Below, one piece after another: positions 26,731-35,089 of a stretch of 64,000 bases of DNA. The DNA comes from UBA5794 sp963714375 (lineage in GTDB: Bacteria > Actinomycetota > Acidimicrobiia > Spongiisociales > UBA5794). The notes beneath the pieces are model-generated. The model was given only the letters and a program-made list of their open reading frames with translations, was not told the DNA's origin and did not search any database. The DNA lies in NCBI GenBank assembly GCA_963714375.1, contig CAVQOG010000008.1:310001-374000 (forward strand), read 5' to 3'. The position numbers were made by a program, and so were the translations under genes. How positions within the stretch are numbered: position 1 is the first letter of the stretch; every line of letters starts with the position of its first letter.

Positions 26731-27528
26731 CTAGTCGGCCGTGGACCTTGGTGGATAGGTACCTTCGTAGCCAGCCACTCTTGAAGCCCGCTCCGCCGCG
26801 GTCATGACATTTGCTGAGATGGTATCGCGATCAGTCGAGAGTCGAGAGCTCGGGAAAGACGTACCGTAGGCACCGATCGGCTCGCCGGCGCTGTCCAGGA
26901 TCACCGCACCGATGCAGCCAATGCCAATCATGAACTCCCGGTGTCGGGAGCGATCCCGGACACGGAAGGGCAGGATCGCCAAGGAGATCCGGTCGGTGAT
27001 CGGGGAGTGAGCGATTCCAACGAATCGGAACCGAGGAACTGCCGACGTGTCGGATCTCCGAGTTTGCCAAGAAAGCCTTCGTTGTTGCACGAACGTGGGG
27101 GTAGCCTCCATAACCAACCGACAAGGTACTTACGCGGATCGGACCGGTGCCTTCAAGCTGCGCCGCGATCTCAATGTTCTTGCGCGCCGCAGTGAAACAT
27201 ACACGGTTTCTTCAAGATCGCGATGGAGGTCGTGCAGTATCTCAAGAAACTCGACCGGCGGTTCTTTGTGGGAGTCGTAGGACTCGATTAGAAGCCGACA
27301 CATCGCCCAACCCGAATCGACTGCCGGGCATTTGTGGACATCGCCGCGTTGTTCAAGGGTGCGGAGCAGCTGGTAGCAGGTGCCTAGGTTAACTCCGACC
27401 GAAGCCGAGATTGACTTGGCCGTAGCGTCACCTTCGAATCGGGCAATTTCCTCAAGAACACGGAGGCCGCGATCCAGTGTAAGCAGCACGTTCTTCGGCT
27501 CGAGCCGTTGTTCTTCTGGATCAGGCAT
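26731..27528 (-). pseudogene. IclR-family transcriptional regulator, frameshifted
   Basis: The N-terminal winged helix is intact: LLTLDRGLRVLEEIARFEGD, then ISASVGVNLGTCYQLLRTLE. After about residue 110 single-base shifts move the effector domain into other frames: SVGYGGYPHVRATTKAFLA, then FMIGIGCIGAVILDSAGEPI and TDRDTISANVMTAAERASRV. The last is the standard IclR C-terminal helix. It probably governed the sugar-uptake and dehydrogenase genes. The 205 bases upstream hold two TTGAAACA words (27550-27557, 27638-27645). Confidence 0.75.
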
Positions 27529-27733
27529 CAGCTGTCGCCAATCTCTATATTGAAACAGTTATCAGAATAGCTACATCAACTCTCTAAGGCGTGGACGGGA
27601 TATCCAGGTGAATTCCAGAGCATCGGTAGTGCAGTTGTTGAAACAGGCGCAATCCGTGTTGTCTGTATGATCGTTCTGAAGTCCAACCGAGCCGGATTGA
27701 GCTTAAAGTAGTCTCTCAGGAGGAGGGTTACGC

Positions 27734-27913
27734 TTAAATGAGCGTCGCGACCCCCAGAATCGACTGGACACGCATCACGGTCTTGCGTTCGACACCGGCG
27801 CGGTCGGCCACCTGGTCAATGGTGAGTCGTCGAAGCTTGCGCCATGTCCTTAGGTCGGCCCCAACCTGGCGCATTGCCCGCTCGACGCGGCGTGGTGTCC
27901 TTGTTGTCGGCAT
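27734..27913 (-). pseudogene. hipB: HipB-like XRE antitoxin remnant
   Basis: 59 codons from ATG 27911-27913 read MPTTRTPRRVERAMRQVG, then LRTWRKLRRLTIDQVADRAG and VERKTV, an XRE helix-turn-helix, joined directly to MRVQSILGVATLI. A normal HTH has about 15-20 more residues (the S-R-L-E-N-G segment) between these parts, so an internal piece seems lost and the tail is cut. Its order and strand relative to the hipA fragments fit an old hipBA pair now split by about 3 kb. Confidence 0.55.
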
Positions 27914-28084
27914 GATACCCTATCGTAAAGTGTAACTAAACGGATTGTAACCATGATAAGATACGCTGTACAGTACTTTATCGGAATCAGTCGTTCTCCA
28001 ACCGATCGACTGACCACCGGGCGCGGGGGTGACCTCAAGATCCTGGTGTAGCTTTCTGCAGGAACTCAATCGAAAGGGCGTCTG

Positions 28085-29230
28085 ATGAACACGGCAGCTG
28101 GGCGGATCGAGTGGACGCGTCGGCACATGCCGCTGCTCGCAGGGATCAGGGAACGGTTCATCGAAACCAGACCCTTTGACGGACTGACCATCGGATTTCG
28201 GATCCATCTTGAACCAAAGACTGCGGTCCTCGTCGAAACGCTGCTCGCCGGTGGTGCCAACATCCTTGCAATTGGAAACCAAGGAACAACGCAGTTCGAC
28301 ACGGTTGAACACCTCGTCGACGCCGGTGCGGTCATCATCGAAAAGCCCGACGAGACCAAGGACGACATCAGAGCGAATCTCGCGACCATCGCCGCTGCCA
28401 AGCCCGACATCGTGCTCGACAACGGTGCCGAACTGATCGCTGCATGTCTCGCGATCAATCATGCACCGATCGGTGCGACCGAGGAAACCACCTCGGGTGC
28501 GTTCCTGCTGCGGGAGCAGTACCAGGACCAGGTGCCGTTCCCCGTCATCGTGATCAACGACAGTCCGCTCAAGGCCATTGTTGAGAACAAACACGGTGTT
28601 GGCGAGTCCACCCTTGATGAGGTTGTCCGGACCACGAACGTGATGTTGCATCGCAAGCGCCTCGTCGTGTTCGGCTACGGCTGGTGCGGACGGGGAATCG
28701 CCATGTATGCCAGGGACCGTGGCGCCGATGTCACGGTCGTTGAGATTGATCCGATCAAGGCGCTTGAGGCTGCCATGGACGGGTTCGGGACCGACACGGC
28801 TGAGGACGCCGCGGAATACGGCCAGGTCTTCCTCACGGCAACCGGACGGGATGGAGTGATCCCGTATCGCCTGATTGAGAAGATGCCAGATGGTGCGATT
28901 CTCGCCAACGTGGGCCACGTGGATACCGAGATCGACATGCCAACCCTGTGGGACAAGGCTGGGCGGATCGAGTCGACCACCTCAGTGACCCGCCACGACC
29001 TTCCGTCCGGGAGATCGGTGTTCGTTCTTTCGGATGGCCAGATGGTCAACCTCGCGGTTGAGGGAGGACGGGGCAACTCGATCGAGATCATGGATCTCGG
29101 ATTCATGCTCCAGGCGATGTCGCTTGAACGCATTGCACTCGACGCCGCAAGTCTCGCCCCAGGTCCCCAGGCGGTGCCGGACGACATCAACAAGTCGATA
29201 GCGGTGTCGATGCTCACAAGTTTCGAATGA
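28085..29230 (+). CDS. S-adenosylhomocysteine hydrolase-like protein, divergent short form
   Basis: 381 residues of the AHCY family, which splits S-adenosylhomocysteine into adenosine and homocysteine with bound NAD. GFRIHLEPKTAVLVETLLAG, ATEETTSGAFLLREQ and VFGYGWCGRGIAMYARDRGA (the NAD loop G-x-G-x-x-G) are clear. It is about 50-100 residues shorter than bacterial AHCY, and the usual S-T-Q-D-D pocket reads TTQFDT and D-D-G reads DNG. A related nucleoside substrate such as S-inosylhomocysteine is therefore possible. The SAM-splitting enzyme at 30684 is close by. Start ATG follows GAAAGGG. Confidence 0.8.
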   Translation: MNTAAGRIEWTRRHMPLLAGIRERFIETRPFDGLTIGFRIHLEPKTAVLVETLLAGGANILAIGNQGTTQFDTVEHLVDAGAVIIEKPDETKDDIRANLATIAAAKPDIVLDNGAELIAACLAINHAPIGATEETTSGAFLLREQYQDQVPFPVIVINDSPLKAIVENKHGVGESTLDEVVRTTNVMLHRKRLVVFGYGWCGRGIAMYARDRGADVTVVEIDPIKALEAAMDGFGTDTAEDAAEYGQVFLTATGRDGVIPYRLIEKMPDGAILANVGHVDTEIDMPTLWDKAGRIESTTSVTRHDLPSGRSVFVLSDGQMVNLAVEGGRGNSIEIMDLGFMLQAMSLERIALDAASLAPGPQAVPDDINKSIAVSMLTSFE

Positions 29231-29239
29231 CGACCCGGA

Positions 29240-29758
29240 TCAGTCCGATTGTGTGAGGTCCTTCATCGACGGTCCGGGGTAGGCATCGGGATTGATGCCT
29301 TGTTCGGCAAACCAGGTATTGATTGGGTCGAAGACCCATGACAGCCACTTCGTTGGTGTGATCTCGATGGTCGTGTCCTCATGTGCGGCCAGGAACTTGC
29401 CCATCGTTTCGAGCCCAGATGGGGTGAAGAGTCGGTCTCTGACACTGGCATTGTGTTTCTGGGCTTCTTCACCTTCGATGATGCGTGCAGGGCCAGTACA
29501 CGACGCCCACCCACCATCGATGGCGGCCAGAGCAGTGACCACTGGATTGACCCGGACGTTCTTGATCTTGCGCGTCGTTGACGGCGTTGGGATATACATT
29601 CGGTTGTCATCACTGAGGCTGAACAGGACGAGCGTGAGGTGGGGCGACCCATCGGGGTTGGTTGTCCCGAGTGTGACGGAGCTCTTCTGGAGGACGGCCT
29701 TGCGAAGCTCGTCCGTGAAGCCGTGAGGTGTCTGGTAAGTCTCAGGTATGGAAGCCAT
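29240..29758 (-). CDS. PPOX-class (F420/FMN) oxidoreductase-like protein
   Basis: 172 residues from ATG 29756-29758 (MASIPETYQTPHGFTDE). The split-barrel fold is indicated by SSVTLGTTNPDGSPHLTLVL, YIPTPSTTRKIKNVRVNPVV and the conserved W-A-S-C-T-G-P-A-R strand. Many actinobacterial members use F420 or flavin; the cofactor cannot be decided here. The frame extends 32 codons further upstream into the PPK2 gene's end, which is why the inner ATG is chosen. It follows PPK2 closely on the same strand. Confidence 0.75.
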   Translation of the reverse strand: MASIPETYQTPHGFTDELRKAVLQKSSVTLGTTNPDGSPHLTLVLFSLSDDNRMYIPTPSTTRKIKNVRVNPVVTALAAIDGGWASCTGPARIIEGEEAQKHNASVRDRLFTPSGLETMGKFLAAHEDTTIEITPTKWLSWVFDPINTWFAEQGINPDAYPGPSMKDLTQSD

Positions 29759-29766
29759 GTGGAGGC

Positions 29767-30600
29767 TCAGTAGATTTCGGGTACGAAGGTCTGCTCGGTG
29801 ATCGGGGGTCGGATGTATGCCGAATCCTTCTGGCGGGGAGGAAGGTCGACCCATCCGAGGGTGCGGTCCTCATACGGGATCAGCGACAGCAGGTGACTGA
29901 TCACGTTCAGGCGCGCCCGCTTCTTGTCCTCGGAGTTCACGACGTACCACGGCGCCTGCTTGATGTCGGTGTGGTCGAACATGATGTCCTTGGCCCGTGA
30001 GAATTCGACCCACTTGGCTCGCGATTCGAGGTCCATGGCCGAGAGCTTCCAGCGTTTTGTCTTGTCCTCAATCCGATTCTGAAATCGGCGCTCCTGCTCC
30101 TCGTCGCTCACTGAGAACCAATACTTGATAAGGATGATCCCGCTGCGCACGAGCATCCGCTCGAACTCGGGACAAGATCTGAGGAATTCTCGATACTGCT
30201 CTTCCGTGCAGAACCCCATCACGGGTTCAACGAGCGCCCGGTTGTACCACGATCGGTCAAAGAGAATCATCTCGCTTGCCGCCGGAAGCTCTGCGACGTA
30301 GCGCTGGAACCACCACTGGGTCTTCTCTCGTTCGGTCGGAGTTCCAAGGGCCACGATCCGGCAGATCCGAGGACTCAAGTACTCCGTGATCCGCTTGATT
30401 GCACCGCCCTTTCCCGCTGCATCTCTCCCTTCGAACACGACGACGACACGGAGACCCTCATCTCGTATGTAACTCTGGAGTTTGACCAGTTCTGTTTGAA
30501 GTCGCGCAAGTTCCGCGTGGTAGAACTTGCTTTTCAGCTTCGGTGGTCTCGCGCTCTTCACCGGTTCGATCGTTTCGAACACGCTTCCGTCGCTGCTCAC
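29767..30600 (-). CDS. ppk2: Polyphosphate kinase 2
   Basis: 277 residues from GTG 30598-30600 with AGGAGG upstream. It uses polyphosphate to phosphorylate a nucleoside mono- or diphosphate in the cytoplasm. Walker A EGRDAAGKGG at 57-66, TQWWFQRYVAELP, and FDRSWYNRA with Asp near 115 are the PPK2 hallmarks; RRFQNRIEDKTKRWKLS is the lid. Single-domain length suggests class I-like PPK2. Starts 84 bases from the divergent SAM hydroxide adenosyltransferase. Confidence 0.9.
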   Translation of the reverse strand: MSSDGSVFETIEPVKSARPPKLKSKFYHAELARLQTELVKLQSYIRDEGLRVVVVFEGRDAAGKGGAIKRITEYLSPRICRIVALGTPTEREKTQWWFQRYVAELPAASEMILFDRSWYNRALVEPVMGFCTEEQYREFLRSCPEFERMLVRSGIILIKYWFSVSDEEQERRFQNRIEDKTKRWKLSAMDLESRAKWVEFSRAKDIMFDHTDIKQAPWYVVNSEDKKRARLNVISHLLSLIPYEDRTLGWVDLPPRQKDSAYIRPPITEQTFVPEIY

Positions 30601-30683
30601 AATTCCTCCTGCAAGTTTTCCTCGTACCCATGCACATTACAGTCCGGATGTCCCCCTGACTTGGCGTCGGTAGTCTGTCCGGT

Positions 30684-31532
30684 ATGAACCAACCTATCTC
30701 GTTTCTTTCGGACTTTGGCCATGACGATGAGTTCGTCGGGGTGGTTCATGGTGTCATAGCAAGGATTGCGCCTGACGTGCGCGTTCTCGATGTCGCACAC
30801 GGGATAGCGCGCGGTGACATCCACGGCGGGGCAATGGCGCTGACCCGCGCCGTTCAGTTCATGCCAGATGGTGTGTTTCTGGCGGTTGTGGACCCCGGTG
30901 TAGGAACTGAGCGTCTGGCCATCGCAGCTCGCACACCCGTCGGCTACTTCGTTGGGCCAGACAACGGATTACTCGCTCCTGCTGTCGCGATGGTCGGGGG
31001 AGCCGATCTGATCGTCTCGCTTGAGGACGAGCGCTTCCAGCTTCCCAGACAAGGGTCAACTTTCCATGGGAGGGACATCTTTGGGCCCGTCGCTGCGGTG
31101 TTGGCGTCCGGTCAGGCTGAGATTGGAGACCTCGGTCCCGAGGTCAACCCCGATGTGATCACACCGCTGCTGATACCTCTCTCGGAGCCGACTGGTCGGG
31201 GTGCGATCAAGGGTGCGGTCCTGTGGATCGACACCTACGGGAATGTGCAGATCAACATCGCCCCTGAGGACCTAGACGGTCTCGGTGTGTCTCCGGGCGA
31301 CGACGTAATGGTGTCGGCCGGAATGCACGAATTCCGCATCACCTGGGGCACGTCCTATGGCTCAGTCGAGGAGGGCGAGGCAGTGGTACACGTAGATTCC
31401 CACGGTCAAATGGCGCTCGGTGTCCGAGGTGGGAGCGCCGCCGAGGACTTTGAGCTCACCGTCGGCGACCCGATCGTTCTGGGCCGCCCAGACGGCGGAA
31501 ACCGCATCAACCTCGAAATCGTCCCGAACTAG
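30684..31532 (+). CDS. SAM hydroxide adenosyltransferase (DUF62 family)
   Basis: 282 residues. The family cleaves S-adenosylmethionine with water or halide to adenosine and methionine. SDFGHDDEFVGVVHGV, the D-P-G-V-G loop, GPDNGLLAPA and STFHGRDIFGPVAA are its active-site segments. The hydroxide-type reaction is more likely than chlorination or fluorination, since no halogenase loop is seen. With the AHCY-like gene 1.5 kb away it suggests a local group for SAM-derived nucleosides. Divergent from ppk2. Confidence 0.85.
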   Translation: MNQPISFLSDFGHDDEFVGVVHGVIARIAPDVRVLDVAHGIARGDIHGGAMALTRAVQFMPDGVFLAVVDPGVGTERLAIAARTPVGYFVGPDNGLLAPAVAMVGGADLIVSLEDERFQLPRQGSTFHGRDIFGPVAAVLASGQAEIGDLGPEVNPDVITPLLIPLSEPTGRGAIKGAVLWIDTYGNVQINIAPEDLDGLGVSPGDDVMVSAGMHEFRITWGTSYGSVEEGEAVVHVDSHGQMALGVRGGSAAEDFELTVGDPIVLGRPDGGNRINLEIVPN

Positions 31533-31731
31533 TGGTCCGTCGCTGAAGTAGCGAAAACGCGGATGTTGGTCCCCGGAGATCGCGAAAACCAAATAGCTTT
31601 TCGCGTCAACAAAGCCGACCGGGCTGTGTCCGAAACTTCAGACCCGTTCTCGTCGGGGTTCTCTGGAGCTCCTCCACTCAGAAGCCGATCCGCGATGACG
31701 TCCAGTGGCTACATTCTTTCTCATTTGCCCA

Positions 31732-32895
31732 CTACTTACATTTTCCTTCGGAACCAGCGGCGTTGATCGAACTGATCTCGGATTGGCCAAGCGGTCTGCT
31801 GTAGATTGTGAGTTCATCGATGAGACCGTTCATCGGATGGGCGTCGATCGATTCCTGCTCGCCGATCCCCATCTGTGCTTGCACCGTGTCGGGTGTTATT
31901 TCCCCGACTCGTTCCATCTTCTCCTGCGCTACTCCATCGAGGTATAGCGCCAAGGTGGTGCCGTCCCAGGTTGTGGCGAAGTGGTGCCACGCGTTGGGTT
32001 CTATGGGAGTGAAGCTATGAGCCCTCGGCTCGACATTGCCGTCGGCGAGCTTGACGAAAGCCGCCAGGAGACCGCCTTCGTCGGCGCTGTTCCTCCTGAC
32101 AAATACCTGGTTGTTGTTGAAGATGATTTCGAAGTCGCTGGCGACGGTATTGAACCGGACCCAGCCCTCCACGGTGAAGCCGGACCCGAAGTCGGGCTGG
32201 CCATCGATGACAACCGTGCCACCGTTCACGGCAATGGCTCCTCCGACGAGTCCCGGGGCGTTGCTTGCCCCGCCCACCATGGTTCCGTCGGCGCCTCCGC
32301 CACGATCGGTGGCTCCTTCGTCACCGGTCCACCAATGGGCCAAGCCGTCTGGCGGGGCGACACAACTACCCGTTGTGGGCGGTGCCTCTGCCGGTGGGTC
32401 GGTGAGACTGGCGCACACATCACCGACGCAGTATTCGGCGACTCCGCCGATCATGGTCATCTCGACCTGGATCTCAGGTAGTTGTTCCGGTTCCACCGCC
32501 AGCAGGTCGTCACTCAGGATGACCACGTCTGCGTACTTCCCGGGGGTCAGCGAGCCCACCAGGTCGGACTGGTTCAGAAGAAAGGAGGAGCCGTTGGTCA
32601 TCATTTCGAAAGCCTTCTCGCGGGTGATGACCTTCTTGGCTGCGCGCTCGTCGGGCCAACATATGTTCCCGTCACGAGGCTCGGCCCTTGTCTCCATGCT
32701 GAACATCTCCCACAAAGGGCTTACCGGCCCGATGAAGGGGTCGTCGCCGTGCCATCCGAAAACGGTGTTGGGGTTTGCGGCGATGGGGCGGGAAGGATCA
32801 TTGATGTAGTCGTACCAGAAGTCGGTGTACCCGGCTCGAGATTCGCAGGCGCCCAACCAACCGAAGAGAGCGACACACACCCCGAGACGTCTCAT
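31732..32895 (-). CDS. Lipoprotein with amidohydrolase C-terminal remnant and LamG domain
   Basis: 387 residues. A short signal with lipobox LGAC (VALFGWLGACES) is followed by about 150 residues that match only the end of YtcJ-type amidohydrolases: VITREKAFEMMTNGSSFLL, then LTPGKYADVVILSDDLLAVE. The metal-binding barrel core is absent, so hydrolase activity is not expected. From about residue 200 a LamG/concanavalin fold follows: FTVEGWVRFNTVASDFEIIF, NAWHHFATTWDGTTLALYLD and LIDELTIYSRPLGQSEI. A surface-bound carbohydrate-binding role is possible. Probably a deletion product of a larger enzyme. Confidence 0.7.
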   Translation of the reverse strand: MRRLGVCVALFGWLGACESRAGYTDFWYDYINDPSRPIAANPNTVFGWHGDDPFIGPVSPLWEMFSMETRAEPRDGNICWPDERAAKKVITREKAFEMMTNGSSFLLNQSDLVGSLTPGKYADVVILSDDLLAVEPEQLPEIQVEMTMIGGVAEYCVGDVCASLTDPPAEAPPTTGSCVAPPDGLAHWWTGDEGATDRGGGADGTMVGGASNAPGLVGGAIAVNGGTVVIDGQPDFGSGFTVEGWVRFNTVASDFEIIFNNNQVFVRRNSADEGGLLAAFVKLADGNVEPRAHSFTPIEPNAWHHFATTWDGTTLALYLDGVAQEKMERVGEITPDTVQAQMGIGEQESIDAHPMNGLIDELTIYSRPLGQSEISSINAAGSEGKCK

Positions 32896-32964
32896 CTCTC
32901 AATACGTCACAACCGCTGAACCGGGGCGGGACCTCCTCGGGTCACCGCATCGCTCCCCACCAAT

Positions 32965-33178
32965 CTGACTTCTGACTTCTGACTTCTGGCTTCGGTCCTC
33001 GGTCCTCGGTCCTCGGGAATCCAACTCCGTCCGGTTCCTTTGAGTCCGCCGAGCCGGACTCCGGTCCTCGGTCATCGGTCTTCCGACATCTGACTTCTGA
33101 CTTCTGTCATCGGTCTTCGGTCATCGGTCATCGGGAATCCGACTCCGTCCGACGTCCGACGTCCGACGTCCGACGTAC
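32965..33178. repeat. Compound heptanucleotide tandem arrays
   Basis: About 210 bases built mostly of 7-bp repeats: ACTTCTG (32965-32989), TCCTCGG (32993-33016), ACTTCTG again, TCATCGG variants, and CCGACGT four times (about 33147-33176). The units differ but the period is always seven. This fills the 318-base gap upstream of the DUF222-HNH gene. Confidence 0.9.
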
Positions 33179-33213
33179 CGCTTTCTGTCACACCCAGCTG
33201 ATACGTTGTCTTC

Positions 33214-34638
33214 ATGGTCACGAAGACACATTCACCCGAAGTCCCACCTTTCGATCAGGATCTCGACCGCCCCTGGTTCGGTACCGGTATGGCCGGGTGG
33301 ACTCCGTCGGAGTCCATTGGGATGTATCTGACGGAGATCGACGCCAACGAGCTGGGTCCTGAGGAACGCGTCGCGTTGCTCCAGACCCGGCAGCGTCTTT
33401 CCTCCCATGTTGCGGCCCAGGTGTTTCGTGACACCGCGTCGATTGTTGACTCCTATGCCGTTGAGTATTCGTCAGATGTTGATGATCCTGAGGTTGCGAA
33501 GGCTGCTGCCCACGAGATCCGTGCTGCATTGCATATGACACGCCGCTCAGCAGACCACCATGTCGTTCTTGCTCTCCGTCTGCGAGAGGTACTCCCACAG
33601 CTTCTCAGACTTCTGGAATCAGGTGAGATCGATATGCAGCGAGTTCGGGCAATTGATGACGCAACGATCCACCTCGATGACGACACCGCCAGGGCTGTGG
33701 TGTCCGCAATTGCTGGGGATGCGCATCGGCTGACGACAGGCCAGTTGCGGGCCCGTATCCGCAAACTCGCTCTCGATCTTGAACCGAAGGCTGCTGAGCT
33801 CGACTATCAGCGAGCAATCGAACAGCGAAGCATTGCCTACTACCCGACCCCTCACGGGACAGCGAGTGTGGAGGCGACGAACATGCCGCCGGATCGGGTG
33901 TCGGAGATCAGTCGCCGCATCGACCACATTGCCCGCTCGCTGCGTCGTAACGGGGAGACGCGGACGATGGAACAACTCCGGGTTGACGTGTTCCTCGACA
34001 TCCTCACCGGCACCAGCCACGACCGCATCGGGCGAGGCGTTGTCGACATCCGTGTTGATCTCGAAACACTCACCGGTCTGGCATCGCGTTCCGGTGATCT
34101 CGGGGGCTATGGCCCCGTGATTGCCGACATCGCCCGCCAGACAGCCGAACAGAACCCGAAAGCAGAATTCCGGTTTGCCGTCACCGATCCAACAACCCGT
34201 GAAGTTGTGTCCCTTGGCACGACCAGGAGACGTCCGACCGCTGAGCAGCGTCGGATCGTTGAGATGTTCCACCTGCGATGTGTGTTCCCAGGCTGCCGGA
34301 TGCCTGCCAACCAATGCGACATCGATCACCGCATCGAACACGTCAACGGCGGACCAACGGCTGTTGCGAACCTTGCGCCGTTGTGCGAGCACGACCATCA
34401 GATGCGCCACGACAAAGGCTGGACCTACAGCACCAACCCCGAAACCGGTGAAATCGGATGGACCTCACCCCTGGGCGTCACCTATCACCAACCCCCACAC
34501 CCCGACCAGATAGGGCTCGTCTCTCGCGAACGGATGACGGTCGAACCTCCCGGATTCTCGAAACCCAACGAACCCGCCCCGGCCCCTGCCACGCACGGTC
34601 TCGCTCCGACTTCCGACGGAACTCGGGCCCCACCTTGA
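33214..34638 (+). CDS. DUF222/HNH endonuclease-domain protein (13E12 type)
   Basis: 474 residues. The N-terminal DUF222 region includes AAHEIRAALHMTRRSADHHV. The C-terminal HNH nuclease has CVFPGCRMPANQCDIDHRIE followed by HVNGGPTAVANLAPLCEHDH near residues 356-400, with zinc cysteines and catalytic His intact. Such proteins are abundant in Actinobacteria and are suspected mobile nucleases. A proline-rich tail follows. It sits just after the largest heptamer array in the window, so a link between the nuclease and repeat spread is worth considering. Confidence 0.85.
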   Translation: MVTKTHSPEVPPFDQDLDRPWFGTGMAGWTPSESIGMYLTEIDANELGPEERVALLQTRQRLSSHVAAQVFRDTASIVDSYAVEYSSDVDDPEVAKAAAHEIRAALHMTRRSADHHVVLALRLREVLPQLLRLLESGEIDMQRVRAIDDATIHLDDDTARAVVSAIAGDAHRLTTGQLRARIRKLALDLEPKAAELDYQRAIEQRSIAYYPTPHGTASVEATNMPPDRVSEISRRIDHIARSLRRNGETRTMEQLRVDVFLDILTGTSHDRIGRGVVDIRVDLETLTGLASRSGDLGGYGPVIADIARQTAEQNPKAEFRFAVTDPTTREVVSLGTTRRRPTAEQRRIVEMFHLRCVFPGCRMPANQCDIDHRIEHVNGGPTAVANLAPLCEHDHQMRHDKGWTYSTNPETGEIGWTSPLGVTYHQPPHPDQIGLVSRERMTVEPPGFSKPNEPAPAPATHGLAPTSDGTRAPP

Positions 34639-34720
34639 CCCGAGCGGTCCCGTGACCGCACCTGAATCCCACCAACCGCGTTCAACCTGGACTTCTCCGA
34701 AATCGCCCAGCTTCTATCCG

Positions 34721-34819
34721 CTACGGTGTCAGTCCACCCGTGAGAAGCTTGATGATGAATGCGACCACGATGAACGCAAGCAGTACGGAAACGGCGATCG
34801 AGGTGACGGGTCTCACCGC
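34721..34819 (-). CDS. Possible very small membrane protein
   Basis: A 31-32-codon minus-strand frame reads VRPVTSIAVSVLLAFIVVAF then IIKLLTGGLTP, a single clear transmembrane helix, ending at a stop at 34721. No Shine-Dalgarno is obvious and a GTG start must be assumed. It lies head-to-head with the glutaredoxin-like gene. Could be chance. Confidence 0.25.
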   Translation of the reverse strand, partial: AVRPVTSIAVSVLLAFIVVAFIIKLLTGGLTP

Positions 34820-34843
34820 GGTGACGATAGTGAGGGCTCCACG

Positions 34844-35089
34844 GTGACCGGCATCCGATTTCTGACGAGACAGGGCTGCCCGTTGTGCAATGAAGCGCTC
34901 GCGGTTGTTCGCCCTATTGCTGCTGCCGCCGGCTACGAAATCGAGATCATCGATATTGATCTCGACCTCGCACTTCTTGAGAGATACAACGATCGGGTCC
35001 CGGTACTTGAGGCGGCTCCCGGTGACGTGATCGACGAGGGAAGGATCGATCCAGAAATCGTGGCCCGACACCTCCGCGAACATGTCTGA
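34844..35089 (+). CDS. Glutaredoxin-like protein (DUF836 type)
   Basis: 81 residues from GTG 34844 (VTGIRFLTRQGCPLCNEAL). The C-P-L-C pair at 12-15, the DIDLDLALLERY strand-helix, and DRVPVLEA with cis-proline are the thioredoxin-fold landmarks. A disulfide reductase role in the cytoplasm is likely. A longer upstream frame is Asp/Arg-rich and not favoured. Its 3' end overlaps the start of the GT39 gene by 8 bases. Confidence 0.75.
   Translation: MTGIRFLTRQGCPLCNEALAVVRPIAAAAGYEIEIIDIDLDLALLERYNDRVPVLEAAPGDVIDEGRIDPEIVARHLREHV

Noticed and set aside
32965..33178. Possible CRISPR array
   Set aside because: Repeats are contiguous 7-mers without spacers; no cas genes nearby.
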